From NCBI RefSeq assembly GCF_014837245.1, contig NZ_JACYFU010000001.1:620001-684000 (forward strand): DNA of 64,000 nucleotides, in the 5' to 3' direction. Below, in pieces: positions 45,807 through 55,230 of this stretch. The DNA comes from Devosia oryzisoli. GTDB taxonomy: Bacteria; Pseudomonadota; Alphaproteobacteria; Rhizobiales; Devosiaceae. Each line of letters begins with the position of its first letter. Position 1 is the stretch's first letter. A program made the translations under genes and the position numbers. The notes beneath the pieces are model-generated. The model had not been told where the DNA came from. It saw only the letters and a list, made by a program, of their open reading frames with translations, and did not search any database.

Positions 45807-46469
45807 TCAGCGCCCGCCGCCGTCCGCGATCTCCTGACGGCGACGGTCGAGATAGTCGGCGCAGCGCGTCGTCAGTTCATCGATCTTGCCTTCGTAGAAG
45901 TGGTTGGCCCCCTCCACGATCTGCTGCTCGATGGTGATGCCCTTCTGCGTCTTGAGCTTGTCCACCAGCTTCTGCACCGAAGAGGGCGGCGCCACGCGAT
46001 CCTTGTCACCATGGATGATGAGGCCGGACGACGGGCAGGGGGCCAGGAAGGAGAAGTCGTAAAGGTTTTCCGGCGGCGATACCGAGATGAAGCCTTCCAC
46101 CTCCGGGCGGCGCATCAGCAACTGCATGCCGATCCAGGCCCCGAAGGAGAAGCCGGCAATCCAGCAGCCGCGCGACTCGCGGTTGATGATCTGCAGCCAG
46201 TCGAGCGCCGCGGCGGCGTCGGAGAGTTCCCCGATGCCGTGGTCGAACAGGCCCTGCGACCGGCCGACGCCGCGCGAGTTGAACCGCAGCACGGAAAAGC
46301 CGCGTTCGGCGAACATGTAGAAGAGATTGTAGACGATCTGGTTGTTCATCGTGCCGCCGAACTGCGGGTGCGGGTGCAGCACGATGGCGACGGGAGCATT
46401 GGGCTCCTTGCCCGGTTGGTACCGGCCTTCCAGGCGCCCTTCCGGGCCGTTGAAGATCACTTCAGGCAT
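45807..46469 (-). CDS. Alpha/beta hydrolase
   Basis: 220 residues from ATG 46469 (MPEVIFNGPEGRLEGRY). The nucleophile elbow is GFSFGAW with the Ser; the oxyanion region is HPHPQFGGTMNNQIVYNL; the acidic and His members are HGDKDRVAPPSSV and EGANHFYEGKI. Family members include dienelactone-hydrolase-like and poly-ester hydrolases; the substrate is unknown. It is divergent from the nifS-like gene, with a 282-bp gap. Confidence 0.85.
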   Translation of the reverse strand: MPEVIFNGPEGRLEGRYQPGKEPNAPVAIVLHPHPQFGGTMNNQIVYNLFYMFAERGFSVLRFNSRGVGRSQGLFDHGIGELSDAAAALDWLQIINRESRGCWIAGFSFGAWIGMQLLMRRPEVEGFISVSPPENLYDFSFLAPCPSSGLIIHGDKDRVAPPSSVQKLVDKLKTQKGITIEQQIVEGANHFYEGKIDELTTRCADYLDRRRQEIADGGGR

Positions 46470-46584
46470 GGGTTTCTTTTCTGGCCTCTTGGGCTCTGTC
46501 GCTCGGGTCTGTCCGGCCACCGAAGCGCCCCAGCGCGGCTTGACTAAGCCCTGGACGCTTTCTAAAACATGTGTCGGAAAACCA

Positions 46585-46603
46585 GTTTAGAATTATTCGA
46601 AAC
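46585..46603. promoter_or_regulatory. Irr-box/ICE-like palindrome upstream of the suf cluster
   Basis: Inverted repeat GTTTAGAA - TTA - TTCGAAAC, one mismatch in 8-bp arms. This has the form of the iron control element bound by Irr in rhizobia (TTAGAA..TTCTAA). It lies about 150 bp before nifS in the 282-bp divergent region. The rest of that region shows no other feature I can support. Confidence 0.5.
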
Positions 46604-46751
46604 AGGTTTTTGCCGCTTTTCCGGCGGCGTTGAGCGCCCCTTGTAAAGAAGTTGGGCGACGAATTTCAAGAAGTGTTTGGATTCGGGGCGCAGGCGCGCC
46701 GCGATCCCGGCATGGCAGGTATGACGGGCACGCAGCAGCCCGAAAGGCGCA

Positions 46752-47897
46752 ATGACGAGACAGGCGGTTTATCTCGATCACAATGCCGCAGCCCCGCTTC
46801 GTCCTGAGGCGCGGGAAACGCTGCTGCACGCCCTGACCCTCACCGGCAATCCATCCTCCGTGCATGCGCACGGGCGCGCGCTGCGCGATCTGCTCGATAC
46901 CGCCCGCCGGCAGGTCGCGCGCCTTGCCGGTGCCGAACCGCGCCAGGTCGTGTTCACCGGCTCGGCCACCGAAGCGCTGACGCAGGCTATTGTCGGCGGC
47001 GCCAGGGCATTTGCGGTTAGGGCCATTGCTGTGAGCGCCGGCGAGCACGCCGCCGTCCTCAAGGCCGCCGAGGCCACCGGCCTGCCGGTCTGGACGGTCG
47101 GGCTCGATGCGCAGGGGCGCATTGATCTCGATCAGCTTGCGCAGGTTTTGCAGCGCGCCGACGCCGAAGGTGTTTCCCTCCTGGTGGCGCTTCACTGGGT
47201 CAACAACGAGACCGGTGTGATCCAGCCGATGGCGCGGATCAATGCTCTCGTCGGACCCACGCGTCACACGCTTGTGGTCGATGCGGTGCAGGCGCTGGGC
47301 AAGCTCGATCTGGATTTTGCCGCCTCGGCACCCGATATGCTGGCTATCAGCGGCCACAAGATCGGCGCCCCGGCCGGCGTTGGTGCTCTGCTCCTCAAGA
47401 GTCACGCCGATGGGGTTCGCCTGATCCCCGGCGGTGGCCAGGAGCAGGGGCGGCGCGGCGGCACGGAAGCGGCGGCGCTGATCGCCGCCTTCGGCGCAGC
47501 CGCGGCGGCGACGCAGTACGACCGGCGGGCGATGCTGGATTTGAGCCAGCGCGTCGAAGCCGGCCTGAAAACCATGGCGCCTGATGTGGTTGTCTTTGGC
47601 GCCGAAGCCGAGCGGACCGGTAACGTCGTCAACTTTGCCGTGCCGGGCGTCAGCAACGCGACCGCCATGATGGCCCTCGATCTGATGGGGCTGTCGGTCT
47701 CGTCGGGGTCGGCCTGTTCGTCGGGCAAGGTGGGGCCGAGCCATGTCCTTTCCGGCATGGGCGTGCCCCGCGCGCTTGCCGAATGTGCCTTGCGGGTGAG
47801 CTTTGGCTGGTCCTCGACCATCGAGGATGCCGAGGCGTTTCTCGCCGGATTTGAAACTGTGCTTTCCCGCCGCGCGCGGGGAGGAAAGGCGGCCTAG
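46752..47897 (+). CDS. Cysteine desulfurase, NifS/IscS-like
   Basis: PLP enzyme that removes sulfur from cysteine. The protein has 381 residues. VYLDHNAAAPLRPEA is the NifS opening, PLP-Lys is in SGHKIGAPAG, and the catalytic Cys is in the loop SVSSGSACSSGK. This is the type I (IscS/NifS) form with a flexible loop, distinct from the SufS in the same cluster. It heads nifS-sufB-sufC-sufD-sufS-sufT-sufA. AAAGG precedes the ATG. Confidence 0.93.
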   Translation: MTRQAVYLDHNAAAPLRPEARETLLHALTLTGNPSSVHAHGRALRDLLDTARRQVARLAGAEPRQVVFTGSATEALTQAIVGGARAFAVRAIAVSAGEHAAVLKAAEATGLPVWTVGLDAQGRIDLDQLAQVLQRADAEGVSLLVALHWVNNETGVIQPMARINALVGPTRHTLVVDAVQALGKLDLDFAASAPDMLAISGHKIGAPAGVGALLLKSHADGVRLIPGGGQEQGRRGGTEAAALIAAFGAAAAATQYDRRAMLDLSQRVEAGLKTMAPDVVVFGAEAERTGNVVNFAVPGVSNATAMMALDLMGLSVSSGSACSSGKVGPSHVLSGMGVPRALAECALRVSFGWSSTIEDAEAFLAGFETVLSRRARGGKAA

Positions 47898-47958
47898 CCG
47901 CTGGTCTATCTGTTCGCGGCGGCCTTGACCCGCCGAGGAACATTGAAGGAGAAGCCTT

Positions 47959-49488
47959 ATGGCGGACTACGACATTCCGACGCTCAAGGAAGAGATCGAT
48001 CGCGAGACCGTCGATCAGGTGCTTGCGCTCGACGTCGACAAATACAAGTACGGCTTCGAGACGCTGATCGAATCCGACGTCGCACCCCCGGGCCTCAACG
48101 AGGACATCGTCCGCCTGATCTCGGCCAAGAAGGACGAGCCCGAGTGGATGCTGGAGTGGCGCCTCGAGGCGTTCCGCCGCTGGCAGACCATGGACGAGCC
48201 GACCTGGGCCAAGGTGCACTACCCCAAGATCGATTTCCAGGCGATCAGCTATTATGCGGCGCCCAAGGCGTTCAAGGGCCCCAAGAGCCTCGACGAGGTC
48301 GATCCTGAGTTGCTCAAGACCTACGCGAAGCTTGGCATCCCGCTCAAGGAGCAGGCGATCCTGGCCGGCGTCGAAGGGGCGGGCGAGCCGACCGGCACGC
48401 CGTTCTCCGGCAATGTCGCGGTCGACGCCGTCTTCGACTCCGTTTCGGTGGTGACGACGTTCCGCGCGGAACTGGCCAAGCAGGGCATCATCTTCTGCTC
48501 CATCTCCGAGGCCATCCGCGAGCACCCCGAACTGGTGAAGCAGTATCTGGGCTCGGTCGTGCCGGTCACCGACAATTATTACGCCACGCTCAATTCCGCG
48601 GTCTTCACCGACGGGTCGTTCGTCTTCATCCCCAAGGGCGTCCGCTGCCCGATGGAGCTCTCGACCTATTTCCGGATCAACGAGAAGAACACCGGCCAGT
48701 TCGAGCGCACGCTGATCATCGCCGAGGACGATACCTACGTCTCGTACCTTGAAGGCTGCACCGCACCGACGCGCGACGAAAACCAGTTGCACGCTGCGGT
48801 CGTCGAACTGGTCGCGCTCGACAATGCCGAGATCAAGTACTCCACCGTCCAGAACTGGTATCCGGGCGACAAGGACGGCAAGGGCGGCATCTACAACTTC
48901 GTCACCAAGCGCGGCGACTGCCGGGGCACCAACTCCAAGATTTCCTGGACGCAGGTGGAAACCGGCTCGGCCATCACCTGGAAATATCCCAGCTGCATCC
49001 TGCGCGGCGACGGCTCGCGCGGCGAGTTCTATTCGATCGCCATTTCCAACGGCTATCAGCAGGTGGATAGCGGCACCAAGATGATCCACCTGGGCAAGAA
49101 CACGTCCAGCCGCATCATCTCCAAGGGCATTGCTGCCGGGTTGTCGGACAACACCTATCGCGGCCAGGTGTCGGCCCACGCTAGGGCCAAGAACGCGCGC
49201 AACTTCACCCAGTGCGACTCGCTGCTGATCGGCGACAAGTGCGGCGCCCATACGGTGCCCTACATCGAGAGCCGCAACGGCACGGCTGTGTTCGAGCACG
49301 AGGCGACCACCTCGAAAATCTCGGACGACCAGCTGTTCTATTGTCAGGCCCGCGGCCTCAACGAGGAAGAAGCCGTCGCCCTGATCGTCAACGGCTTCGT
49401 GCGCGACGTGCTGCAGCACTTGCCCATGGAGTTCATGGTGGAAACCCAGAAGCTGATCTCGATCAGCCTCGAAGGCAGCGTGGGGTAG
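47959..49488 (+). CDS. sufB: Fe-S cluster scaffold SufB
   Basis: Core of the SufBCD scaffold that builds Fe-S clusters. The protein has 509 residues. AAGGAG lies 6 nt before the ATG. Conserved blocks are [23 protein letters not shown] and the beta-helix core [24 protein letters not shown], containing Cys and the RDENQLH signature. Near the C-terminus, [20 protein letters not shown] matches. sufC is 184 bp downstream across a repeat. Confidence 0.95.
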   Translation: MADYDIPTLKEEIDRETVDQVLALDVDKYKYGFETLIESDVAPPGLNEDIVRLISAKKDEPEWMLEWRLEAFRRWQTMDEPTWAKVHYPKIDFQAISYYAAPKAFKGPKSLDEVDPELLKTYAKLGIPLKEQAILAGVEGAGEPTGTPFSGNVAVDAVFDSVSVVTTFRAELAKQGIIFCSISEAIREHPELVKQYLGSVVPVTDNYYATLNSAVFTDGSFVFIPKGVRCPMELSTYFRINEKNTGQFERTLIIAEDDTYVSYLEGCTAPTRDENQLHAAVVELVALDNAEIKYSTVQNWYPGDKDGKGGIYNFVTKRGDCRGTNSKISWTQVETGSAITWKYPSCILRGDGSRGEFYSIAISNGYQQVDSGTKMIHLGKNTSSRIISKGIAAGLSDNTYRGQVSAHARAKNARNFTQCDSLLIGDKCGAHTVPYIESRNGTAVFEHEATTSKISDDQLFYCQARGLNEEEAVALIVNGFVRDVLQHLPMEFMVETQKLISISLEGSVG

Positions 49489-49494
49489 TTGGGG

Positions 49495-49650
49495 CAGGGG
49501 AGCGAAGCTCCCTCACCCGGCGCGCCGCGCCGACCTCTCCCCCATAGGGAGAGGAGAAGAACAGAAATCGCGGCTCCCTCCCACCTCTCCCTTCGGGGGA
49601 GAGGTCGCCCGCAGGGCGGATGAGGGGGCCTTGCAGCAAATCGGCGACTG
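49495..49650. repeat. Compound palindromic intergenic repeat between sufB and sufC
   Basis: At least three hairpins in tandem: CCTCTCCC/GGGAGAGG (49534-49554), ACCTCTCCC/GGGAGAGGT (49583-49605) and CGCCC/GGGCG (49606-49618). The CTCTCC-TTCGG-GGAGAG module recurs at 53857-53878. It has no coding frame of interest. It could lower or stabilise read-through in the suf mRNA. Confidence 0.7.
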
Positions 49651-49672
49651 ATTGGCGCCATGGAGACCGAAA

Positions 49673-50434
49673 ATGACCACGCCTGTTCTCGAAATCCGCA
49701 ATCTCCACGCTCGCATCGAGGAGCGCGAAATTCTCAAGGGCGTCAACCTCGTCATCCCGCCGGGCGAAGTGCACGCCATCATGGGCCGCAACGGCTCGGG
49801 CAAATCGACGCTCAGCTACGTTTTGGCCGGCCGCGAAGACTACGAGGTCACCGAGGGCGAAATCCTGCTCAATGGCGAGAACATCCTCGAGATGGAGCCC
49901 GATGAGCGCGCCGCGGCCGGGCTGTTCCTGGCCTTCCAGTACCCCATCGAGATCCCCGGCGTCTCCACCATGACCTTCCTCAAGGCGGCGATGAACGCCC
50001 AGCGCAAGGCCCGCGGCGAGAGCGAGTTGTCGACGCCCGATTTCATGCGTGCGGTCAAGGAAGCCGGCGCCCAGCTCAAGGTCGACAGCGACATGCTCAA
50101 GCGTCCGCTCAATGTCGGCTTTTCGGGCGGTGAGAAGAAGCGCGCCGAGATCATGCAGATGGCGCTGCTCAAGCCCTCGCTCGCCGTGCTCGACGAAACC
50201 GATTCCGGCCTCGATATCGACGCGCTGCAGGTGGTGTCGAAAGGCGTCAATGCCCTGCGCGACGGGAAGCGCTCCATGCTCGTGATCACGCACTACCAGC
50301 GCCTCCTCAACCACATCGTGCCGGACGTGGTGCACGTCTTCGCCGACGGCCGGATCGTCGAAAGCGGCGACAAGGACCTGGCGCTGAAGCTGGAAGCCGA
50401 AGGCTATGCCAACTACGGCGGAGAGGCGGCCTGA
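49673..50434 (+). CDS. sufC: Fe-S assembly ATPase SufC
   Basis: ABC-type ATPase of SufBCD. From ATG 49673 it has 253 residues. Walker A is GRNGSGKST, the Q-loop is [11 protein letters not shown], the signature is FSGGEKKR, and Walker B is [14 protein letters not shown]. The ATP-driven conformational change opens the SufB-SufD interface. sufD begins 3 bp after the stop. Confidence 0.95.
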   Translation: MTTPVLEIRNLHARIEEREILKGVNLVIPPGEVHAIMGRNGSGKSTLSYVLAGREDYEVTEGEILLNGENILEMEPDERAAAGLFLAFQYPIEIPGVSTMTFLKAAMNAQRKARGESELSTPDFMRAVKEAGAQLKVDSDMLKRPLNVGFSGGEKKRAEIMQMALLKPSLAVLDETDSGLDIDALQVVSKGVNALRDGKRSMLVITHYQRLLNHIVPDVVHVFADGRIVESGDKDLALKLEAEGYANYGGEAA

Positions 50435-50437
50435 CCC

Positions 50438-51649
50438 ATGCGCCAAGCTTATCCTGTTCGTCTCGGCCCGGCCGAGCAAACCCTCATCGATCAGCTCAAG
50501 GCGGCCGGTGCCGACCAGGCCGCGGAGCGCCTAAGCGTTGCGGGCCTTCCGACGCGGCGCTTCGAGAGCTATCACTATACCGACCTCAAGACGCTGCTGC
50601 GCAGCGTGCCGCCGCTGGGGGCCCCGGCCAATCAGGTGGACGTGCCGGCCTTGTCTCTGCCGGGAGCGTTCAACCTCACGCTCGTCAACGGCGTCGCTTC
50701 GCAGCAGGGGGAGGCGCCCGAGGGTGTCATCGTCGGCACGGCCCATGGCGGGGTCCTCACCACGCGTGACGACGCCATCGTGCACATCAACAGCGGGCTG
50801 GTGCGCGAATCCCTTTCGCTGTCGCTCGACAGCACGCTCGACCAGATCGTGCAGATCGCGCATCGGATCGAGGGCGAGGCAGCCCACGTGGCCGATGCCA
50901 TCAAAGTCTTCGTCGCCGACGGCGCCACCGCAACCATCGTCGAGACCTTCAGCGGCTCCGATGCCGCCCATGTCGGCAATCATGCCATGTACATGGCGCT
51001 GGGCAAGGGCGCCGTGGTCACGCACGTCACCATCGACCTCAGCGCCAGGGCCACGTCTCACTTCGCCACCAACGAGTATCATCTGGCCGATGGCGCCCGT
51101 CTGCGCACCCTGGTCATCCACCTGGGGGCAGGGCTGGCGCGCACCCATCTCTTCCCGCACATGGGGGGCGCGGATGCCCATGCCGACGTAACGGGCCTCA
51201 ACCTCGTATCCGATGGCCAGCACGCCGACATCACCATGGAAACGCATCACGCGGTGCCGCACACCTCGTCGCAGCCGCTCTTCAAGTCGATTGCTCGTGG
51301 CCGCTCCAAGGCGATCGTGCAGGGCAAGCTGGTCGTGGCGCGCGATGCCCAGAAGACCGATGCCAAGTTCATGCACCAGGGCCTGATGCTGTCGGACGAG
51401 GCGGAGATCCTCTCCAAGCCGGAACTCGAGATCTACGCCGACGACGTCGTATGCGGGCACGGGTCCACCTGCGGCCAGCTCGACGACGACAGCCTCTTCT
51501 ACCTCCTCAGCCGCGGTATCCCTAAGGCCGAGGCGGAGACCATGCTGGTCCGCGGCTTCATCGCCGAACTGCTCGACCCGGTGGACGATGAGGGCCTCAA
51601 CAGCGCCCTGCAAGGTATCATCGACGGCTGGCTGCTGGGCGGCAAGTGA
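50438..51649 (+). CDS. sufD: Fe-S assembly protein SufD
   Basis: SufB paralogue in the SufBC2D complex. The protein has 403 residues. Conserved pieces are RRFESYHYTDLKTLL at the start, the beta-helix core TNEYHLADGARLRTLVIHL, and the late motif VVCGHGSTCGQLDDDSLFYLLSRGIPKAEAETML. GGAGAGG lies upstream. It is 3 bp after sufC, so they are coupled. Confidence 0.95.
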   Translation: MRQAYPVRLGPAEQTLIDQLKAAGADQAAERLSVAGLPTRRFESYHYTDLKTLLRSVPPLGAPANQVDVPALSLPGAFNLTLVNGVASQQGEAPEGVIVGTAHGGVLTTRDDAIVHINSGLVRESLSLSLDSTLDQIVQIAHRIEGEAAHVADAIKVFVADGATATIVETFSGSDAAHVGNHAMYMALGKGAVVTHVTIDLSARATSHFATNEYHLADGARLRTLVIHLGAGLARTHLFPHMGGADAHADVTGLNLVSDGQHADITMETHHAVPHTSSQPLFKSIARGRSKAIVQGKLVVARDAQKTDAKFMHQGLMLSDEAEILSKPELEIYADDVVCGHGSTCGQLDDDSLFYLLSRGIPKAEAETMLVRGFIAELLDPVDDEGLNSALQGIIDGWLLGGK

Positions 51650-51657
51650 CATGAAAT

Positions 51658-51764
51658 CCTCGTGGTTCGAGGCGCTACGCGCGCCTCACCATGAGGATTT
51701 CCCCCTAACTCCCGAGGTAGCCCTCATGGTGAGGTGGGAGCGAAGCGACCCTCGAACCACGAGG
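51658..51764. repeat. Long imperfect inverted repeat between sufD and sufS
   Basis: Left arm 51658-51696 starts CCTCGTGGTTCGAGG and ends CCTCACCATGAGG; right arm 51722-51764 reads CCTCATGGTGAGG first and CCTCGAACCACGAGG last. The arms are complementary over most of their length around a 25-bp centre, so the RNA can form one long stem. Ends and modules match a repeat type common in Rhizobiales intergenic DNA. Confidence 0.75.
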
Positions 51765-51777
51765 GCGGCTGGTAGGA

Positions 51778-53004
51778 ATGGAAATGACCTTCGACCTCGA
51801 AAAAGTTCGCGCCGACTTCCCCATCCTGTCCGAACAGATTCACGGGCATCGGCTAGTCTATCTCGACAGCGGCGCATCGGCGCAGAAGCCGGTGCAGGTG
51901 CTGGACCGGATGGATCACGCCTTCCGCCACGAATATGCCAACGTGCATCGCGGCCTCCACACGCTCGCCAACCGGGCCACCGACGCCTACGAAGGCGGCC
52001 GGCGCAGCGTCCAGCGGTTCCTCAATGCCGCGCGGGCGGAAGAAATCATCTTCACCCGCTCTGCGACAGAAGCGATCAATCTGGTTGCCTCGTCCTTCGT
52101 TGGGCCGCGCATCAGCGAGGGCGACGAGATCGTCACCACGGTCATGGAGCACCACTCCAACATCGTTCCCTGGCACTTCCAGCGCGAGCGCAAGGGCGCT
52201 GTCATCCGGTGGGTTAGCGTTAGGGATGATGGCAGCCTCGATATGGAGTCCTTCGCGGCGGCGCTCAGCGACCGCACGCGTATCGTTTCGGTTACGCATA
52301 TGTCCAACGTGCTGGGCACCGTCAATCCCGTGCACCAGATCATCGAGATGGCCCATGCGCGCGGCATCCCGGTGGTGATCGATGGCTCCCAGGGCGCGGT
52401 GCACACCGCCGTGGACGTCCAGGCGCTCGATGCCGATTTCTACGTCATGACGGGCCACAAGCTCTATGGGCCCACTGGCATCGGGGTGCTCTACGGTAAA
52501 TACGATCTGCTCGCCCAGATGCAGCCCTACCAGGGCGGCGGCGAGATGATCGAGACCGTGACGCTCGACGAGGTTACCTACAACGAGCCGCCGCACCGCT
52601 TCGAGGCGGGCACGCCACCCATCGTGCAGGCCATCGGGCTGGGAGCGGCGCTCGACTACATGCAGCAGCTTGGCCGCGAGGCCATCGTGGCGCATGAACA
52701 TGCGGTGGCCGAATACGCCGAAGAACGCCTGCGCCGGATCAACTCGCTGCGTCTCATCGGCACGGCACCCGGCAAGGGCGGCATCTTCTCGTTCGAGATT
52801 GCCGGCGCCCATGCCCACGACGTGGCGACCATTCTCGACCGCTACGGAATTGCCGTCCGCGCCGGCACGCATTGCGCGCAACCATTGCTCACACGCTTCG
52901 GTGTCACCTCTACCTGCCGCGCGTCCTTCGCCCTATATAACGGCCGGGACGACGTGGATGCGCTGGTGGATGGCATCGAGCGGGCGCAGAAGTTTTTTGC
53001 CTGA
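51778..53004 (+). CDS. sufS: Cysteine desulfurase SufS
   Basis: Group II cysteine desulfurase of the Suf system. 408 residues from ATG 51778 (ATG 51784 also possible). The PLP-Lys is in MTGHKLYGPTGIGVLYG and the catalytic Cys in GTHCAQPLL, as in SufS/CsdA. No sufE or sufU gene is visible in this window, so its sulfur acceptor must be encoded elsewhere. Confidence 0.94.
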   Translation: MEMTFDLEKVRADFPILSEQIHGHRLVYLDSGASAQKPVQVLDRMDHAFRHEYANVHRGLHTLANRATDAYEGGRRSVQRFLNAARAEEIIFTRSATEAINLVASSFVGPRISEGDEIVTTVMEHHSNIVPWHFQRERKGAVIRWVSVRDDGSLDMESFAAALSDRTRIVSVTHMSNVLGTVNPVHQIIEMAHARGIPVVIDGSQGAVHTAVDVQALDADFYVMTGHKLYGPTGIGVLYGKYDLLAQMQPYQGGGEMIETVTLDEVTYNEPPHRFEAGTPPIVQAIGLGAALDYMQQLGREAIVAHEHAVAEYAEERLRRINSLRLIGTAPGKGGIFSFEIAGAHAHDVATILDRYGIAVRAGTHCAQPLLTRFGVTSTCRASFALYNGRDDVDALVDGIERAQKFFA

Positions 53005-53016
53005 AACGAGGCGGCT

Positions 53017-53412
53017 ATGACAGACGACATCAAGACCCAAGAGAGCGCAGCGCAAGTCGATACGCGCATTTCGCCCAACCTGCCCGCCGATCTGCCCGAG
53101 GCGGAGGTCGAGCGGATCACCACCGACCTGATCGGAGCACTCAAGACGGTCTATGACCCGGAAATTCCCGTCGACATCTACGAACTCGGCCTCATCTACC
53201 GCGTTGACCTTGATGATGACCGTAACCTCACCATCGACATGACGCTGACGGCGCCGGGGTGCCCCGTGGCTGGGGAAATGCCGGGTTGGGTGGAGAATGC
53301 CGCGCGCGGCGTCGAGGGCATCCAGGACGTCACCGTCAACATGGTGTTCGACCCGCCCTGGGATCCCTCGCGCATGAGCGAAGAGGCGCAAGTGGCATTG
53401 AACTGGTGGTAA
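53017..53412 (+). CDS. sufT: SUF-associated MIP18/DUF59 protein SufT
   Basis: 131 residues; the DUF59 domain occupies about 30-131 with YDPEIPVDIYELGLIYRV, LTAPGCPVAGEMPGWVE and VNMVFDPPWDPSRMSEEAQ. MIP18-like proteins help deliver Fe-S clusters to target apoproteins. It lies 12 bp after sufS. Confidence 0.9.
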   Translation: MTDDIKTQESAAQVDTRISPNLPADLPEAEVERITTDLIGALKTVYDPEIPVDIYELGLIYRVDLDDDRNLTIDMTLTAPGCPVAGEMPGWVENAARGVEGIQDVTVNMVFDPPWDPSRMSEEAQVALNWW

Positions 53413-53465
53413 ATTGGTACGTTTCGTGCCATATTTCCTAAATCGATCAAGATTGGAACGCTGAA

Positions 53466-53846
53466 ATGCCGTTCAAGATCATGTCGCTCACCGATGCCGC
53501 CGCCGAGCGCATCACCGAGATCATCGAAGACAGCGAAAAATCAGTCATCGGTCTGCGCGTCGGCATCAAGAATGCGGGGTGCGCCGGTGTTTCCTACACC
53601 ATGGACTACGTCGAGACCCCGGTGGCCGGTGACGACCACGTCGAGGATCACGGCGTCAACGTCTGGGTCGATCCCAAGGCGACTATGTTTCTCCTGGGGA
53701 CCGTCATGGATTTCGAGCAGGGCAAGATGGGCTCGAGCTTCACCTTCAAGAACCCCAACCAGACCGGCGCCTGCGGCTGTGGCGAGAGCGTCACGCTCGC
53801 TCCGGCCGATCTCAAGGCAATCGCCGAAGCCCGAGCCGGCGCCTGA
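53466..53846 (+). CDS. sufA: A-type Fe-S carrier SufA/IscA
   Basis: 126 residues. The A-type cysteines are present: one in NAGCAGVSYTMDYV and two in the C-terminal ACGCGES. It carries Fe-S clusters from SufBCD to clients. It is the last gene of the cluster; a short repeat follows. Confidence 0.92.
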   Translation: MPFKIMSLTDAAAERITEIIEDSEKSVIGLRVGIKNAGCAGVSYTMDYVETPVAGDDHVEDHGVNVWVDPKATMFLLGTVMDFEQGKMGSSFTFKNPNQTGACGCGESVTLAPADLKAIAEARAGA

Positions 53847-53851
53847 CCGGT

Positions 53852-53912
53852 CTAGCACCTCTCCTTCGGGGGGAGAGATCGGCGGCGACATCGGCAGGAG
53901 AGGGGGCCTTTC
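53852..53912. repeat. Short palindromic repeat after sufA
   Basis: Hairpin CTCTCC/GGAGAG (53859-53877) of the same module as the sufB-sufC repeat, followed by TCGGCAGGAGAGGGG at 53891-53905. That 15-mer occurs again at 12112-12126 inside the DUF4282 gene. Confidence 0.6.
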
Positions 53913-53951
53913 TTAATTGCACAAAGTTTTGGCCTGAGGCATATCCCGATC

Positions 53952-55229
53952 ATGCCGCACGCCCTTCCCCCCGCCTTCACCATCGTCCCTCCGAACGGCC
54001 CGCTCTCCGGGCGCGTCTCGCCCCCGGGCAGCAAGTCGATCACCAACCGTGTCCTGCTTCTGGCGGCCCTGGCGAACGGCACCAGCCGCCTGACCGGAGC
54101 GCTCAAGAGCAAGGACACGACGCTGATGGCGCAGGCCCTGCGCCAGATGGGTGTGACGGTCGAAGAGTCGGACGACACCACGTTCCTCGTGACCAGCACG
54201 GGCCGGCTGCGAGCCCCCGCAGGCCCCCTGTTTCTGGGCAATGCGGGAACAGCCACGCGCTTCCTGACCGCCGCCGTCGCCACGATCGAGGGCACCGTCA
54301 TCGTCGATGGCGACGAGGACATGCGCCTCCGCCCCATCAAGCCGCTTGTTGATGCTCTCAACGCGCTCGGTATCGACGCGAGCAGCCCCACCGGTTGCCC
54401 GCCGGTGACCGTTCGCGGCACCGGCCGCTTCGGCAAGGGCAGGGTGGAGATCGATGCCTCGCTCTCGAGCCAGTATGTGTCAGCCCTGCTGATGGCCGCG
54501 CCGTTCGGCGAAGGGCCGATCGAGGTCGCGCTTGCGGGCAAGGACATCGGCGCCCGTGGCTATGTCGATCTCACCCTGGCCGCCATGCGCGCCTTTGGGG
54601 CCGATGTAGCGGACAATGGCGAGGGCGCCTGGCTCGTCCAGCCCACGGGCTATGGGGCCACCGACTTCCACATCGAGCCGGATGCCTCAGCGGCCACGTA
54701 CCTTTGGGGCATAGAGGCCCTGACCGGCGGCAAGATCGACCTCGGCGTTGCCGCAGAGGCGTTCACGCAGCCCGACGCTGCGGCGCAGCAGGTGATCGCG
54801 GCCTTTCCGAACATGCCTGAGGTGATCGACGGATCGCAGATGCAGGACGCCGTACCGACGATGGCGGTCGTGGCCGCCTTCAACAATCGCCCGGTGCGCT
54901 TCGTCGGGATCGGCAATCTGCGCGTCAAGGAAACCGACCGCATCCGCGCCGTCGCCAACGAACTCAACCGCATCCGGCCGGGTCTGGCGGTCGAAGACGG
55001 CGACGACCTGCTCGTTCATTCAGATCCGGAATTGATGAAAGCGGCCAGCCGCACCGCCACAAGCCGTATCCAGACCTACCACGACCACCGCATCGCCATG
55101 AGCTTTGCCTTGGCCGGGTTGCGCATCGGCGGCATCACCATTCTCGACCCTGCCTGCACAGGCAAGACCTATCCCGACTACTGGGACATGCTGCAGGGGT
55201 TGGGCGTCGAGCTGATACCGGGCCAGTAG
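53952..55229 (+). CDS. aroA: 3-phosphoshikimate 1-carboxyvinyltransferase (EPSP synthase)
   Basis: Shikimate-pathway enzyme joining PEP and shikimate-3-phosphate; the glyphosate target. The protein has 425 residues. Substrate contacts: PGSKSITNR (Lys of PGSKS), LFLGNAGTATRFL (GNAGTA), SSQYVSALLM, KETDRIRAV and DHRIAMSFALAGL. The motif pattern is of the E. coli/fungal type, not the GDKSISHR / GNAAT class II (CP4) type typical of rhizobial aroA. The residue after R in GNAGTATR is F, where E. coli has P101. It ends 1 bp before the convergent GGDEF gene. Confidence 0.92.
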   Translation: MPHALPPAFTIVPPNGPLSGRVSPPGSKSITNRVLLLAALANGTSRLTGALKSKDTTLMAQALRQMGVTVEESDDTTFLVTSTGRLRAPAGPLFLGNAGTATRFLTAAVATIEGTVIVDGDEDMRLRPIKPLVDALNALGIDASSPTGCPPVTVRGTGRFGKGRVEIDASLSSQYVSALLMAAPFGEGPIEVALAGKDIGARGYVDLTLAAMRAFGADVADNGEGAWLVQPTGYGATDFHIEPDASAATYLWGIEALTGGKIDLGVAAEAFTQPDAAAQQVIAAFPNMPEVIDGSQMQDAVPTMAVVAAFNNRPVRFVGIGNLRVKETDRIRAVANELNRIRPGLAVEDGDDLLVHSDPELMKAASRTATSRIQTYHDHRIAMSFALAGLRIGGITILDPACTGKTYPDYWDMLQGLGVELIPGQ

Positions 55230-55230
55230 G

